A program made the position numbers and the translations under genes. Below the pieces are notes generated by a model. That model was not told where the DNA came from, did no database searches, and worked only from the letters and a program-made list of their open reading frames with translations. A stretch of 64,000 nt of DNA from Kitasatospora purpeofusca (GTDB taxonomy: Bacteria > Actinomycetota > Actinomycetes > Streptomycetales > Streptomycetaceae), in NCBI RefSeq assembly GCF_000718025.1, contig NZ_JODS01000027.1:1-64000 (forward strand), in the 5' to 3' direction. Position 1 is the first letter of the stretch, and each line of letters starts with the position of its first letter. Shown here in pieces: positions 26,417 through 34,637 of the stretch.

Positions 26417-27814
26417 ATGAAGGTTGCGTTCGGCTGGACGATCCACGGTGACGGGAAGTCACCCCTGCCTGGGCAGGCCGTCAAGCCCGACGAGCGGTTG
26501 TCCTGGGGGCGGACGGTCGGGCTCGGGGCGCAGCACGTGGTAGCAATGTTTGGGGCCACTTTTGTGGCCCCCATTCTTATGGGGCTGGATCCGAACCTCG
26601 CGGTGATGCTGTCGGGTGTGGCGACGGTGTTCTTCCTGCTGGTGACGGGGGGTCGGATCGCGTCCTACCTGGGGTCGAGCCTGTCGTTCGTGGGGGTCGC
26701 AGCTGTCATCAGGACGCAGGGTGGGGACGCGGCGACGCTGACGGGGGCGTTGCTGGTGGTGGGTGCGGTGCTGGCGGCCTGCGGCGCGGTGGTGCAGGCG
26801 CTGGGCGGGAAGGTGATCCACGCGGTGCTGCCGCCGGTGGTCACGGGCGCGGTGGTGATGCTGATCGGGTTCAACCTGGCGCCGGTGGCGGCGGGGACGT
26901 ACTGGCCGCAGGACCAGTGGACGGCGCTGCTGACGATGGCGTTCACGGGGTTGGCGCTGGTGGTGCTGCGGGGGTTCTGGTCGCGGATCGCGATCTTCCT
27001 GGGGCTGGTGTTCGGGTACGCGGTGTCGTGGCTGTTCGACCGGGTCTTCGGGCGGATCGACTCGGTGAACGGCGCGGGGCAGACGGTGGAGCACTGGCGC
27101 CTGGACCTGTCGGGGGTGGGGAAGGCGGAGTGGGTCGGGTTCCCGTCGCTGCACGCGCCGAGTTTCTCGCTGTCGGCGGTGCTGGTGGCGCTGCCGGTGG
27201 TGGTGGCGCTGATCGCGGAGAACGCCGGGCACGTGAAGGCCGTGGGCGAGATGACGGGCGACCGGCTGGACGACCGGATGGGCACCGCGATCATGGCGGA
27301 CGGTGCGGCGACGGTGATGTCCACGGCGGTGGGCGGTCCGGCGACGACGACGTACGCGGAGAACATCGGCGTGATGGCGGCGACCCGGGTCTACTCGACG
27401 GCGGCGTACTGGTGCGCGGCCGGGTTCGCCGTCCTGTTCGGGCTGTGCCCGAAGTTCGGCGCGGTGATCGCGGCGATCCCCGGCGGGGTGCTGGGCGGGA
27501 TCACGGTGGTGCTGTACGGGATGATCGGCCTGCTGGGCGCGCAGATCTGGGTGCACAACAGGGTCGACCTCACCAACCCGCTCCACCTCGTCCCCGTCGC
27601 GGCCGGCGTCATCGTCGGCATCGGCAACGTGACACTCAAGTTCACCGACAACTTCCAGCTGTCCGGGATCGCGCTCGGCACCATCATCGTGCTGACCGGG
27701 TACCACGTGCTGCGCGCGATGGCACCGGCCCACATGAAGCAGCCGACCGAAACGTCGCTCCTGGACGGGGGCACCACCGACTACGACGACAACGACCAGG
27801 GCACGCGCGACTGA
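26417..27814 (+). CDS. NCS2 uracil/xanthine permease, intact
   Basis: 465 residues, about 12-14 membrane helices. NCS2 landmarks: LGAQHVVAMFGATFVAPILM near the start, the QH motif there, AENAGHVKAVGEMTG with the conserved Glu (about residue 277), and GPATTTYAENIGVMAATRVYS (about 310-330). This is the uracil branch (UraA/PyrP-like) that imports a nucleobase with protons. ATG at 26417 has GGGAG five bases upstream. Its first 20 codons differ from the fragment at 22052, while codons 24-50 are nearly the same, so the 5' end may have come with the adjoining island. Confidence 0.93.
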   Translation: MKVAFGWTIHGDGKSPLPGQAVKPDERLSWGRTVGLGAQHVVAMFGATFVAPILMGLDPNLAVMLSGVATVFFLLVTGGRIASYLGSSLSFVGVAAVIRTQGGDAATLTGALLVVGAVLAACGAVVQALGGKVIHAVLPPVVTGAVVMLIGFNLAPVAAGTYWPQDQWTALLTMAFTGLALVVLRGFWSRIAIFLGLVFGYAVSWLFDRVFGRIDSVNGAGQTVEHWRLDLSGVGKAEWVGFPSLHAPSFSLSAVLVALPVVVALIAENAGHVKAVGEMTGDRLDDRMGTAIMADGAATVMSTAVGGPATTTYAENIGVMAATRVYSTAAYWCAAGFAVLFGLCPKFGAVIAAIPGGVLGGITVVLYGMIGLLGAQIWVHNRVDLTNPLHLVPVAAGVIVGIGNVTLKFTDNFQLSGIALGTIIVLTGYHVLRAMAPAHMKQPTETSLLDGGTTDYDDNDQGTRD

Positions 27815-27829
27815 CCGGGTCTGAACAAC

Positions 27830-27870
27830 CTCTGAGGGGACCGCCCCCAGAACGGGCGGTCCCCTCAGAG
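27830..27870. terminator. terminator hairpin after the permease gene
   Basis: Bases 27830-27846 and 27854-27870 form a perfect 17-bp stem with a seven-base loop, 16 bases after the permease stop. Confidence 0.88.
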
Positions 27871-28244
27871 AGAACAGGAATTCTGGAGGACGCCGGTCTT
27901 TCGGTGTGGACGGTCCACGACCGCAACGGCACGAGGCTCAACGTCGACAGGATAGTCACTGGCTCCAAGGCAGTACCGAAGGTCTCGATACGGTCAGAAT
28001 CGTGGTAAGGCTCGCCGCCTGGGCCCGGTAATCCCCGCAGTCCTGATCGAAATGCCGTCCGGCGCTCTCACCGACAGCAGGCCGCTGGCCGACGCCCTGC
28101 CGGGCCGCTGGAGGAGTGCGAGCTGCGCCTCCCGAGGATGGGCTCGGCGGCAGGTGGGACACTCACTGCAGTCCAAACGAGCGCGCCACTCGCCCCAGCG
28201 GTGGCCCCCTCCAGTGGGGGCCACCGCCGAGGGCCTCACCAGCT
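27871..28244. other. 374-bp gap after the permease terminator
   Basis: A short plus-strand frame reads GLSVWTVHDRNGTRLNVDRI and ends at 28008; it has no start codon. It vaguely resembles the end of an FHA domain (W-x-V-x-D-R-x-GT-x-x-N) and may be a relic. Nothing else recognised. Confidence 0.3.
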
Positions 28245-28580
28245 CTACAGGAACCGAATCCTGCTCTCCTGGACGCGACCGTCCGTGGCGCACCAGACGA
28301 GAGACTCTGCGTAACCATGGCGACCCGCCCAGGTCATCGGACCGTAGTGCGTATACCTGGTCCCACTCCGGAGATCCTCGCACTCAATTTCGGTGCAGAA
28401 GCGAACGTTGTCCCATTCGTCGTAACAGCGACCCGAAACTCCGTCGTGCCCAGCACTTCCTGTCACGCGTTCGCGAACGCAGGCCGTGGAGGCGGAGGCA
28501 CTTGGCGCCAGAACCATCATTCCCGAGGAAAGGACTGCCAATGATGCCAAAGCCCCGATTGTGCGGCGAATTATAGACAA
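28245..28580 (-). CDS. small secreted cysteine-containing protein
   Basis: 111 residues. Signal peptide: RR near the start, hydrophobic ALASLAVLSSGMMVLAP, cleavage after SASA. The mature part of about 80 residues has five cysteines (CVRERV, GRCYDEW, FCTEIEC, VWCATDG) and several aromatic residues, suggesting a small disulphide-bonded exported protein. I do not recognise the family. The start is a TTG at 28580 with GAGG about nine bases upstream. It sits in an AT-richer patch, with the likely promoter in 28585-28660, unlike its neighbours; this suggests recent acquisition. Confidence 0.65.
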   Translation of the reverse strand: MSIIRRTIGALASLAVLSSGMMVLAPSASASTACVRERVTGSAGHDGVSGRCYDEWDNVRFCTEIECEDLRSGTRYTHYGPMTWAGRHGYAESLVWCATDGRVQESRIRFL

Positions 28581-28828
28581 AAGGATCCTCGCATTCCAGT
28601 TGAGTGTATGCGCATTGAGATACGCTACAATGCGGCATCATTTGCCGTCAGGAGATAACCCGCCAAATTTTGCGCCCCCGGGGATTTCTCGCTCGAGCCC
28701 ACAGGGCCGGTCGGTCGACGCTGCTCCACTCCACGTTGCCGAAGGACAGCCAGCCCCCTCACGGGCAGCTCGCAGTCCAGACTTCCAGGTTCCCGTTGGG
28801 CTGCACGACGGGGACTGCTGCTCGTGCA

Positions 28829-29345
28829 TCATCGGCTCGCCTTCGGAGCAGGGACAGTGGTGGCGCCGCCGCGGCCGGCGCGGCGGACGACGGGGCGAGC
28901 GGCCTCGACGACGGGCGGCCCGACCATGGCGCCGTCCGCGGTGGTGATGCCGCCGCCCGCCCCGTCGGCCGCGGCGAGCACCGAGCGCGCTGCCTCCAGC
29001 TCGCCGGGGCCGGGAGTGATCGCCCGGGCGATGACCGGCAGCTGGCGCGGGTGGACGGCGACCTAGCCGGAGAAGCCCAGCTCCACCGCCTCGAGCGCCT
29101 CCTGCCGCAGCCCGTCGGGGTCGTCGAGACGGAAGTACGGGGTGTCCACGGCCGGGATCCCGGCGGCGGCCGCCGCGGTGACGATCTGGCAGCGCGGGTA
29201 CCACATCGCCCGGGAGGTGATTCGGCATCCGGCCGCCACCGCGTAGTCCGCGGCGCCGAACAGCACCCCGGCCAGGCCCGGAGTGCGGACGGTGCCGGGC
29301 GGGGAAAGGATCGCCCGCGGAGACTCGACCAGCGCCCAGACCTGC
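28829..29345 (-). pseudogene. CoA-ester lyase (CitE/HpcH type) remnant, 5'-truncated with amber codon
   Basis: The minus strand encodes the C-terminal 170 residues or so of a citrate lyase beta-like enzyme: ALVESPRAILSPPGTVRTPG, GVLFGAADYAVAAGCRITSR, QIVTAAAAAGIPAVDTPYF and RLDDPDGLRQEALEAVELGF. At 29063-29065 a TAG replaces the codon expected in GFSG-K-VAVHPRQ, a one-base change from AAG. Reading goes on correctly afterwards (VAVHPRQLPVIARA, TTADGAMVGPPVVEAA) to a TGA at 28829. The N-terminal half is missing. Function is lost. Confidence 0.8.
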
Positions 29346-29466
29346 GTGGGAGCGCCCGGCCGGGAGTCCCGGGTCCCGGGCCCGGCCCCGCTGCGAGGGC
29401 CCGGGCCCGTCGCGGCCGGCTCGTGCGCGAACCGCGCGGGGCGGCTCCCCGAGGCCGGTCGGGGCC

Positions 29467-29501
29467 GGGACCACCGGCCCGTCGCCGGGTCCTTCGGTCC
29501 C
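29467..29501. promoter_or_regulatory. paired DosR/OsdR-like boxes upstream of the first universal stress gene
   Basis: GGGACCACCGGCCC (29467-29480) and GGGTCCTTCGGTCCC (29487-29501) have centres about 20 bp apart, two helical turns, and end 92 bases before the ATG. They fit the window's recurring motif GGGNCC-NNC-GGNCC, similar to the DosR box core GGGAC-TTNNG-NCCC of mycobacteria. Two boxes 20 bp apart is also a known arrangement at DosR promoters. Confidence 0.65.
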
Positions 29502-29593
29502 TTCCGGAAGCGGGTGCCCGGACGGGAGATTCAGGGCACGCCCCGGCGCCGGATCCCCGGCCCGAGCCCTCGGCGTCACGAAGGGAAGCCACG

Positions 29594-30472
29594 ATGACCC
29601 GCTCTGTCCTTGCCGGAATCGACGGATCACCGCAGAGCGAGGCCGCGGCCCTGTGGGCGGCCGCCGAGGCCCACCGCCGGGGCTCCGCGCTCCGGCTGCT
29701 GCATGCCTGGCCCTGGCTCGACGCCGGTGACGGCAGTGCCTCGTGGCCCGGCGACCTGCGGTCGAAGGCCTTGGACGCCGTCCGCGAGCTCGCCGACCGG
29801 ATCCGGCGCGACCGGCCGGGCCTGCCGGTCGAGACCGCGGTGATCTCGGACGACCCCGTCGACGGGCTGGTGACCGCGGCGAAGGAGCAGGATCTGCTGG
29901 TGCTCGGTTCCCGCGGGCTCGGCGGGTTCGCCGGCCTCCTGGTCGGCTCGGTGGGACTCGCGGTGACGGCACGCGCCACCGTCCCCACGGTGCTGGTCCG
30001 CTTCGGGCAGGCGCCTGTCGAGCGGCCCGCGACAGCGGCGGCCGCCCGCGAGGTGCTGGTCGGTCTCGACGCGGGTGAACCCGCTGACGCCGTCCTCGAA
30101 TTCGCCGCCGCCGAGGCCGAGCTGCGCGGCTGCCGGCTGCGCGCCGTCCACGGCCGGAGCCTGCCGCCCTCCTGGTCCCTCGCGGGCCCGGTACCGCCTC
30201 AGGCCTACCTCATGGAGCAGGAATCCGCCGAGGCGGCCCTGGTCTCCCGGTCCCTCGCCGGGCTGCGGGCGAAGCACCCGGGCATCGACACCATTGCCGA
30301 CATCCGTCTCGGCGGCGGCGCCCAGGCGCTGTTGGACGCCTCGGTCCACGCCGAGTTGGTCGTCGTCGGCCGGCGGGAGCGCCGGCACCACTTGGGACCG
30401 CAACTCGGTCCGGTGGCCCATGCCGTCCTGCACCACTGCGCCGCCCCGGTCGTCGTCGTCCCCCACCCGTGA
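29594..30472 (+). CDS. universal stress protein, tandem-domain
   Basis: 292 residues made of two UspA domains (1-140 and 150-292). The first has the ATP-binding set: GIDGSPQSE at the start and GSRGLGGFAGLLVGSVG before TVLVR. The second is weaker (VLVGLDAGEPADAV, VVVGRRERRHHLG). Tandem USPs of this kind are abundant in the DosR/OsdR dormancy regulons. It is followed 53 bases later by an Rv1733c-like gene, so they likely form an operon under the paired boxes. ATG at 29594 with GAAGGGAAG upstream. Confidence 0.92.
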   Translation: MTRSVLAGIDGSPQSEAAALWAAAEAHRRGSALRLLHAWPWLDAGDGSASWPGDLRSKALDAVRELADRIRRDRPGLPVETAVISDDPVDGLVTAAKEQDLLVLGSRGLGGFAGLLVGSVGLAVTARATVPTVLVRFGQAPVERPATAAAAREVLVGLDAGEPADAVLEFAAAEAELRGCRLRAVHGRSLPPSWSLAGPVPPQAYLMEQESAEAALVSRSLAGLRAKHPGIDTIADIRLGGGAQALLDASVHAELVVVGRRERRHHLGPQLGPVAHAVLHHCAAPVVVVPHP

Positions 30473-30525
30473 GCCGAGCGCTCCCCTCACCACGGCCCGC
30501 CCGAGCAGCGACAAGGAGCACCGCC

Positions 30526-31164
30526 ATGAACAGCACCCACCGGGCCGAGGGCCCGCCCGCGCCGCCGTGCGGCCACCTGCGCCGTGCCCTGGGACGGGAG
30601 CGCAACCCGCTCAGCAGGCCCCTCGACCGGGCCCGGAGCCTGGCCCTGGTCCTCACGGCTCTCGGAGTCGTGCTCGCCGCGCTGCTCGGGGTCGGAGCCT
30701 CCGCCGTCCGCCTCACCGCCGAACAACAGCGGACCGCGGTCGCGACCGCGGTCCTGCACCACGTCGAGGCCCTGGTGGAGGGCTCCGTCCGGAAGGCGGA
30801 GGCCACCGTCCTCGGCGGGAAGACCGCCTACCGCGCGGACGCCGCGTGGAACTACCCCACTGGGCGGAGCAACACTGGCACCATCGATGTCCCGCGGAAC
30901 ACCGAGCCGGGCGCCACCGTCGGGATCTGGGTCGACCGGGACGGCCACGTGGCGGCCACGCCTCCGAGCACCGCCGACCTCGTCGCCGACGCCGTGTGCG
31001 TGGGCCTGGTCCTCTTCGGCCTGCTCGGTGTTCTCGCCGCCGCCGGGCTCTGTGCACGGCTGGGTGCCCTCGACCGTCGGGCTGACCGGGCGTGGACGCG
31101 GGCCTGGGCCCGGCTGGAGCCGGTGTGGAGCGGGCGCGCCCCGCGCGACAGCCGCCGGGACTGA
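30526..31164 (+). CDS. Rv1733c-like two-helix membrane protein
   Basis: 212 residues. A basic head with NPLSRPLDRARS leads into the first membrane helix (LALVLTALGVVLAALLGVGAS, about 40-62). An exported loop with TAEQQRTAVATAV and WVDRDGHVAATPPS precedes the second helix (VADAVCVGLVLFGLLGVLAA, about 150-172). The same layout is seen in M. tuberculosis Rv1733c, a DosR-regulon antigen of unknown function. The ribosome site AAGGAG is clear. Its position between a USP and a DevR-like regulator supports the comparison. Confidence 0.78.
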   Translation: MNSTHRAEGPPAPPCGHLRRALGRERNPLSRPLDRARSLALVLTALGVVLAALLGVGASAVRLTAEQQRTAVATAVLHHVEALVEGSVRKAEATVLGGKTAYRADAAWNYPTGRSNTGTIDVPRNTEPGATVGIWVDRDGHVAATPPSTADLVADAVCVGLVLFGLLGVLAAAGLCARLGALDRRADRAWTRAWARLEPVWSGRAPRDSRRD

Positions 31165-31322
31165 TCCGGGGCGACGGCACGGCCCCTCCGGTGCCGGCCA
31201 CTTCCCGGTGGAGCTTGCCGGGTTCGCCCACGAGAAAGATGCGGGGCGCTGCTGCCCGTCCGGACTCCCCGTGCGTATTCCGCCCCGACCCCCTTGCCCT
31301 TCCCGGCGGCCCGGACGAAACA

Positions 31323-31336
31323 GGGACGTCCGGCCC
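31323..31336. promoter_or_regulatory. DosR/OsdR-like box upstream of the response regulator
   Basis: GGGACGTCCGGCCC differs from the motif GGGNCC-NNC-GGNCC at one position. It ends 86 bases before the regulator's ATG, similar to the other sites, suggesting autoregulation. Confidence 0.45.
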
Positions 31337-31422
31337 TATCGGAACCGCCCACGGTCACGCCAGACTTCGCGGTGGTTCCACACGACCCGCCACCGGGGCG
31401 GGCCCACGGGGTTGGAGTGGTG

Positions 31423-32124
31423 ATGACGGAGAGTCCGGCGGTCGGGGCGCGCGGCCCGGTCAAGGTGTTCCTGATGGACGACCACGAGGTGGTCCGCCGA
31501 GGCGTTCACGACCTGCTCGACGCGGAGCCCGACCTCCAGGTGGTCGGCGAGGCCGGCACCGTCGAGCAGGCGCTCGCCCGTGTCCCCGCGCTGCGGCCGG
31601 ACGTCGCGATTCTCGACATGCGGCTGCCGGACGGCGACGGGGTGACGGTCTGCCGCGAACTGCGCTCGCGGATGCCCGACCTGGCCTGCCTGATCCTCAC
31701 CTCGTTCGACGACGAGGAAGCACTCCTGGACGCCATCATGGCCGGGGCCTCCGGCTACGTCCTCAAGCAGATCAGCGGCACCGACCTCGTCTCCGCCGTA
31801 CGCACCGTCGCCTCCGGCCAGTCGATGCTCGACCCCGGCGCCACCACCCGGCTGATGGCCCGCCTGCGCGGCGACACCGCCCCCGCGCCGAGCTCCGACC
31901 TGCCCCAGCTGACCGACCGCGAGCGCGAGGTCCTGGCCCTGGTCGGCGAAGGACTCACCAATCGCCAGATCGGCCAGCGGCTCTACCTCGCCGAGAAGAC
32001 CGTCAAGAACCACATCTCGCGTCTGCTGGCCAAACTCGGCGTGGAACGGCGCGTCCAGGCCGCCCTGATCGCCACCCGGACCCCGGCCGACCCCACCCGT
32101 CCCACCGGGCAGGCCGGCCGCTGA
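31423..32124 (+). CDS. NarL/LuxR-type response regulator, DevR/DosR/OsdR-like
   Basis: 233 residues. Receiver domain (about 14-125): acidic pair in VFLMDDHEVVRRG, phosphorylated Asp65 in AILDMRLPDGDG, Thr/Ser in ILTSFDDEE, Lys in YVLKQI. The LuxR-type HTH (about 165-225) reads LTDREREVLALVGEGLTNRQ and AEKTVKNHISRLLAKLG, nearly the DosR sequence. It should activate the hypoxia/dormancy genes around it when phosphorylated by the nearby kinase. ATG at 31423 with GGAG six bases upstream. A second copy of its N-terminus survives in the chimera at 45031. Confidence 0.93.
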   Translation: MTESPAVGARGPVKVFLMDDHEVVRRGVHDLLDAEPDLQVVGEAGTVEQALARVPALRPDVAILDMRLPDGDGVTVCRELRSRMPDLACLILTSFDDEEALLDAIMAGASGYVLKQISGTDLVSAVRTVASGQSMLDPGATTRLMARLRGDTAPAPSSDLPQLTDREREVLALVGEGLTNRQIGQRLYLAEKTVKNHISRLLAKLGVERRVQAALIATRTPADPTRPTGQAGR

Positions 32125-32176
32125 ACCGGCCGGACCGGGAGACCCGGCCGGGCAGGTCCGGTCGGCAGTGCGACCG

Positions 32177-32190
32177 GGGACCAACGGCCT
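32177..32190. promoter_or_regulatory. DosR/OsdR-like box upstream of the FMN-binding-fold gene
   Basis: GGGACCAACGGCCT differs from the motif at the last base only. It ends 37 bases before the ATG, closer than at other genes, so the start site would be near. Confidence 0.45.
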
Positions 32191-32227
32191 CTCCCCCGGC
32201 GCCGGGCGCGGCGGCACCATCGGTGTC

Positions 32228-32611
32228 ATGACACCTCACTCCACGACGCTGGACGAGTGGGAATGCCGACGACGCCTCGCCGGCCTCACGGTCGGCCGGG
32301 TCGTCTACACCGTCGACGCACTGCCCGCCGTCCAGCCTGCCCGTTACAGCCTCGGCGCCGATGGCAGCGTGCTGCTGAACGCCGGTGCCGGGTCCGAGCT
32401 GGTCCGCGCGGTGTCCGGCGCGATCGTCGCATTCGAGGCGGGAGAGCTCGACGCCACCGAAGGCAGCGGCTGGAGCGTGACCGTCCTCGGCCGCGCCGAT
32501 GTGATGCCGGACCGGGCAGCGAGCGGTCCGAGCGACACGGTCACCGTCCGGATCCTTCCCGAACTGGTGAGCGGCCGCCTGTTCGCGTCGACACGCCCGG
32601 ACAGGCTCTGA
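32228..32611 (+). CDS. pyridoxamine 5'-phosphate oxidase-fold (FMN-binding split barrel) protein
   Basis: 127 residues, a single split beta-barrel: LAGLTVGRVVYTVDALPAVQ PA, GSVLLNAGAGSELVRAVSG, AIVAFEAGELD and SGWSVTVLGRADV. Such proteins bind FMN or F420 and reduce small quinones or nitro compounds; several are DosR targets in mycobacteria. The start is the ATG at 32228. It lies between the response regulator and the kinase (which is on the other strand), so it is probably part of the regulon rather than of pyridoxal synthesis. Confidence 0.87.
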   Translation: MTPHSTTLDEWECRRRLAGLTVGRVVYTVDALPAVQPARYSLGADGSVLLNAGAGSELVRAVSGAIVAFEAGELDATEGSGWSVTVLGRADVMPDRAASGPSDTVTVRILPELVSGRLFASTRPDRL

Positions 32612-32659
32612 CCGGACCTCGGCGTTCCGGGCCTCCGACGCCCCGCACCGGGAACCGGG

Positions 32660-34396
32660 TCAGTGCACCAGGGGCACCGACCAGGCCAGCCTGGTACCGC
32701 CGGACTCGGGGCTCGCCAGCTCGAACGCTCCCCCCAGGCTCTCGGCGCGCTCGGCAAGGTTGCGCAGTCCGCTTCGCCGCCCCTGCTCCGCGATGCCCAC
32801 TCCGTCGTCCTGGACCATGAGCACCACCTGTGACCCGGTCGCCTGCAGCACCACCTCGACCCGCTTCGCGTGTGCGTGCCGGGCCGCGTTGCTCAGTGCC
32901 TCACCCAGGACCGCCACCACGTGGTCGGCCAACTCCGCCGACACGTCGGTGTCGAGCAGACCCTCCATGCTCAGTCGGGGCGGGAAGCCCAGTGCTGCCT
33001 GCGCCTCCTCGGCCACCCGCACGACCCGCGACCGCAGACCCTGGTCGCCCTCCTCCGCACGCGCCCGCAGCCCGAAGATCGTGGACCGGATGATCTTGAT
33101 CGTCTCGTCGAGGTCCCCCACCGCCCGCAGCACCCGGTCCGAGGCTCCCGCGTGGTCGATCAGCCTGGCCGCGCTCTGCAGGGTCATCCCCGTCGCGAAC
33201 AGCCGCTGGATCGCCAGGTCGTGCAGATCGCGGGCGATCCGGTCCCGGTCCTCCAGCATCACCAACTGCTCGGCGTCCCGGCGGCGTTCGGCAAGCTCCA
33301 GGGCCAGCGCCGCCTGATCGGCGAAGCCCAGCAGCGGAGCGATCTCCCGGTCCGTGAACGCCGCCTCCGCCGTCCGCCGCGCCAGCAGCAGCACGCCGTC
33401 CACCGGACCGCCTGCCCGGCCCAACGGCACGGCCACCGCCGGTCCGAGACCGTCGTACCGCCACGGCCCGGCCGGGAACCGCGGATCGCCGGCCAGGTCC
33501 ACCGTGGCCGCCGGAATGCCCTGCACGCACGCCTCACCCGCCAACGTGCCCTCCAGTGGCACGTCCAGGCCCAGCCTCCCGGCCGCCTCCCCGCCCAGCG
33601 CCAGCTCCACCCGCATCGTCCCGGTCCCCGGAACGGGCACCGAGACGTCCGAGAGCTCGGCACCGGTGATCTCCCGGGCCCGACGCGCGATCAGCTCGAC
33701 CACCTCCGAACGGGACCCTCCCGACAGCAGACCGCGGGTGATCTCCGCACTGGTACCGAGCCAGCGCTGCTGACGCTGCGCCTCCTCGTACAGCCGGGCG
33801 TTGTCGATCGCCACCCCGGCCGCCACCGCCAGCGTGGAGATCACCGACTCGTCGTCGGTGTCGAACTCCTCGCCGGAGCGCTTGTCGGTCAGGTACAGGT
33901 TGCCGAACACCTCCTCGCGCACCCGCACCGGCACCCCGAGGAACGCCCGCATCACCGGGTGGTGCACCGGGCAGCCGTACGACGACGGGTGCTCCGAGAG
34001 GTCAGCCAGCCGAAGCGGCTCCGGCCGGCGGATCAGCTCCCCCAGGAGGCCCCGGCCCGTCGGATAGGGGCCGATCCGCTCGATCTCCTGCTCGGACAGG
34101 CCCACCGTGAGGAACTGCGAGAGCGTCTCGCCGTCGGGACCGATCACCCCGAGCGCCGCGTACCGGGCGTCCACCAGTACCGCGGCCGCCTCCACGATGC
34201 GCCGGAGCACCTGCGTCAGGTCCAGCTCCCGGCCGACCGACAGGACAACCTCCAGCAGGCTGTGCACCCGGTCCCGGGTGCCCCGGGCCGCGTCGATCCT
34301 CGCCTGCAACTCCTCCAGCAGCTCGTCCAGCCTCAGCTGCGGGATCCTCGACCGAACCTCGTCCCCACCCACGCGAGCCTCCTCGTCCCGTGCCAT
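32660..34396 (-). CDS. GAF-GAF sensor histidine kinase, DevS/DosT/OsdK-like
   Basis: 578 residues, the size of M. tuberculosis DevS. First GAF (about 50-190) has HHPVMRAFLGVPVRVREEVF; His146 aligns, from memory, with the DevS haem ligand His149, so haem-based oxygen or NO sensing is likely. Second GAF about 210-365. The HisKA_3 phospho-acceptor is His392 in RIARDLHDLAIQRLF. The HATPase follows with EALSNAARHAHAKRV, VQDDGVGI and RSGLRNLAERAESLGG. It should phosphorylate the adjacent DevR-like regulator. The ATG at 34396 (MARDEEARVG) fits the family start; it is tail-to-tail with the FMN-fold gene. Confidence 0.94.
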   Translation of the reverse strand: MARDEEARVGGDEVRSRIPQLRLDELLEELQARIDAARGTRDRVHSLLEVVLSVGRELDLTQVLRRIVEAAAVLVDARYAALGVIGPDGETLSQFLTVGLSEQEIERIGPYPTGRGLLGELIRRPEPLRLADLSEHPSSYGCPVHHPVMRAFLGVPVRVREEVFGNLYLTDKRSGEEFDTDDESVISTLAVAAGVAIDNARLYEEAQRQQRWLGTSAEITRGLLSGGSRSEVVELIARRAREITGAELSDVSVPVPGTGTMRVELALGGEAAGRLGLDVPLEGTLAGEACVQGIPAATVDLAGDPRFPAGPWRYDGLGPAVAVPLGRAGGPVDGVLLLARRTAEAAFTDREIAPLLGFADQAALALELAERRRDAEQLVMLEDRDRIARDLHDLAIQRLFATGMTLQSAARLIDHAGASDRVLRAVGDLDETIKIIRSTIFGLRARAEEGDQGLRSRVVRVAEEAQAALGFPPRLSMEGLLDTDVSAELADHVVAVLGEALSNAARHAHAKRVEVVLQATGSQVVLMVQDDGVGIAEQGRRSGLRNLAERAESLGGAFELASPESGGTRLAWSVPLVH

Positions 34397-34637
34397 CGGC
34401 CGGTCGATTCTGGCAGACGACGGTGACGGCGTGACACCGCCCAGGACATCGCTTTTCGGACGCGCGACGGCGCCCGTTCTCGCCGGCACCGAGTCCGAGC
34501 AGGTCGACGGTCGCCGTGCGGCGCAGTGCCTCCGGCCGACGGCCACGGCGCGGGGCGCCGCCAGCGGGTACCCGGCAAACGGGCGGGCCGGCCGCGACGG
34601 AGGTCGCGGCCGGCCCGGGGGCGGTGGTGCACGGACG

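Noticed and set aside
26021..26446. Minus-strand frame MAKTSTASHVSPRRKG upstream of the permease
   Set aside because: No ribosome site, no family similarity, overlaps the permease promoter region.
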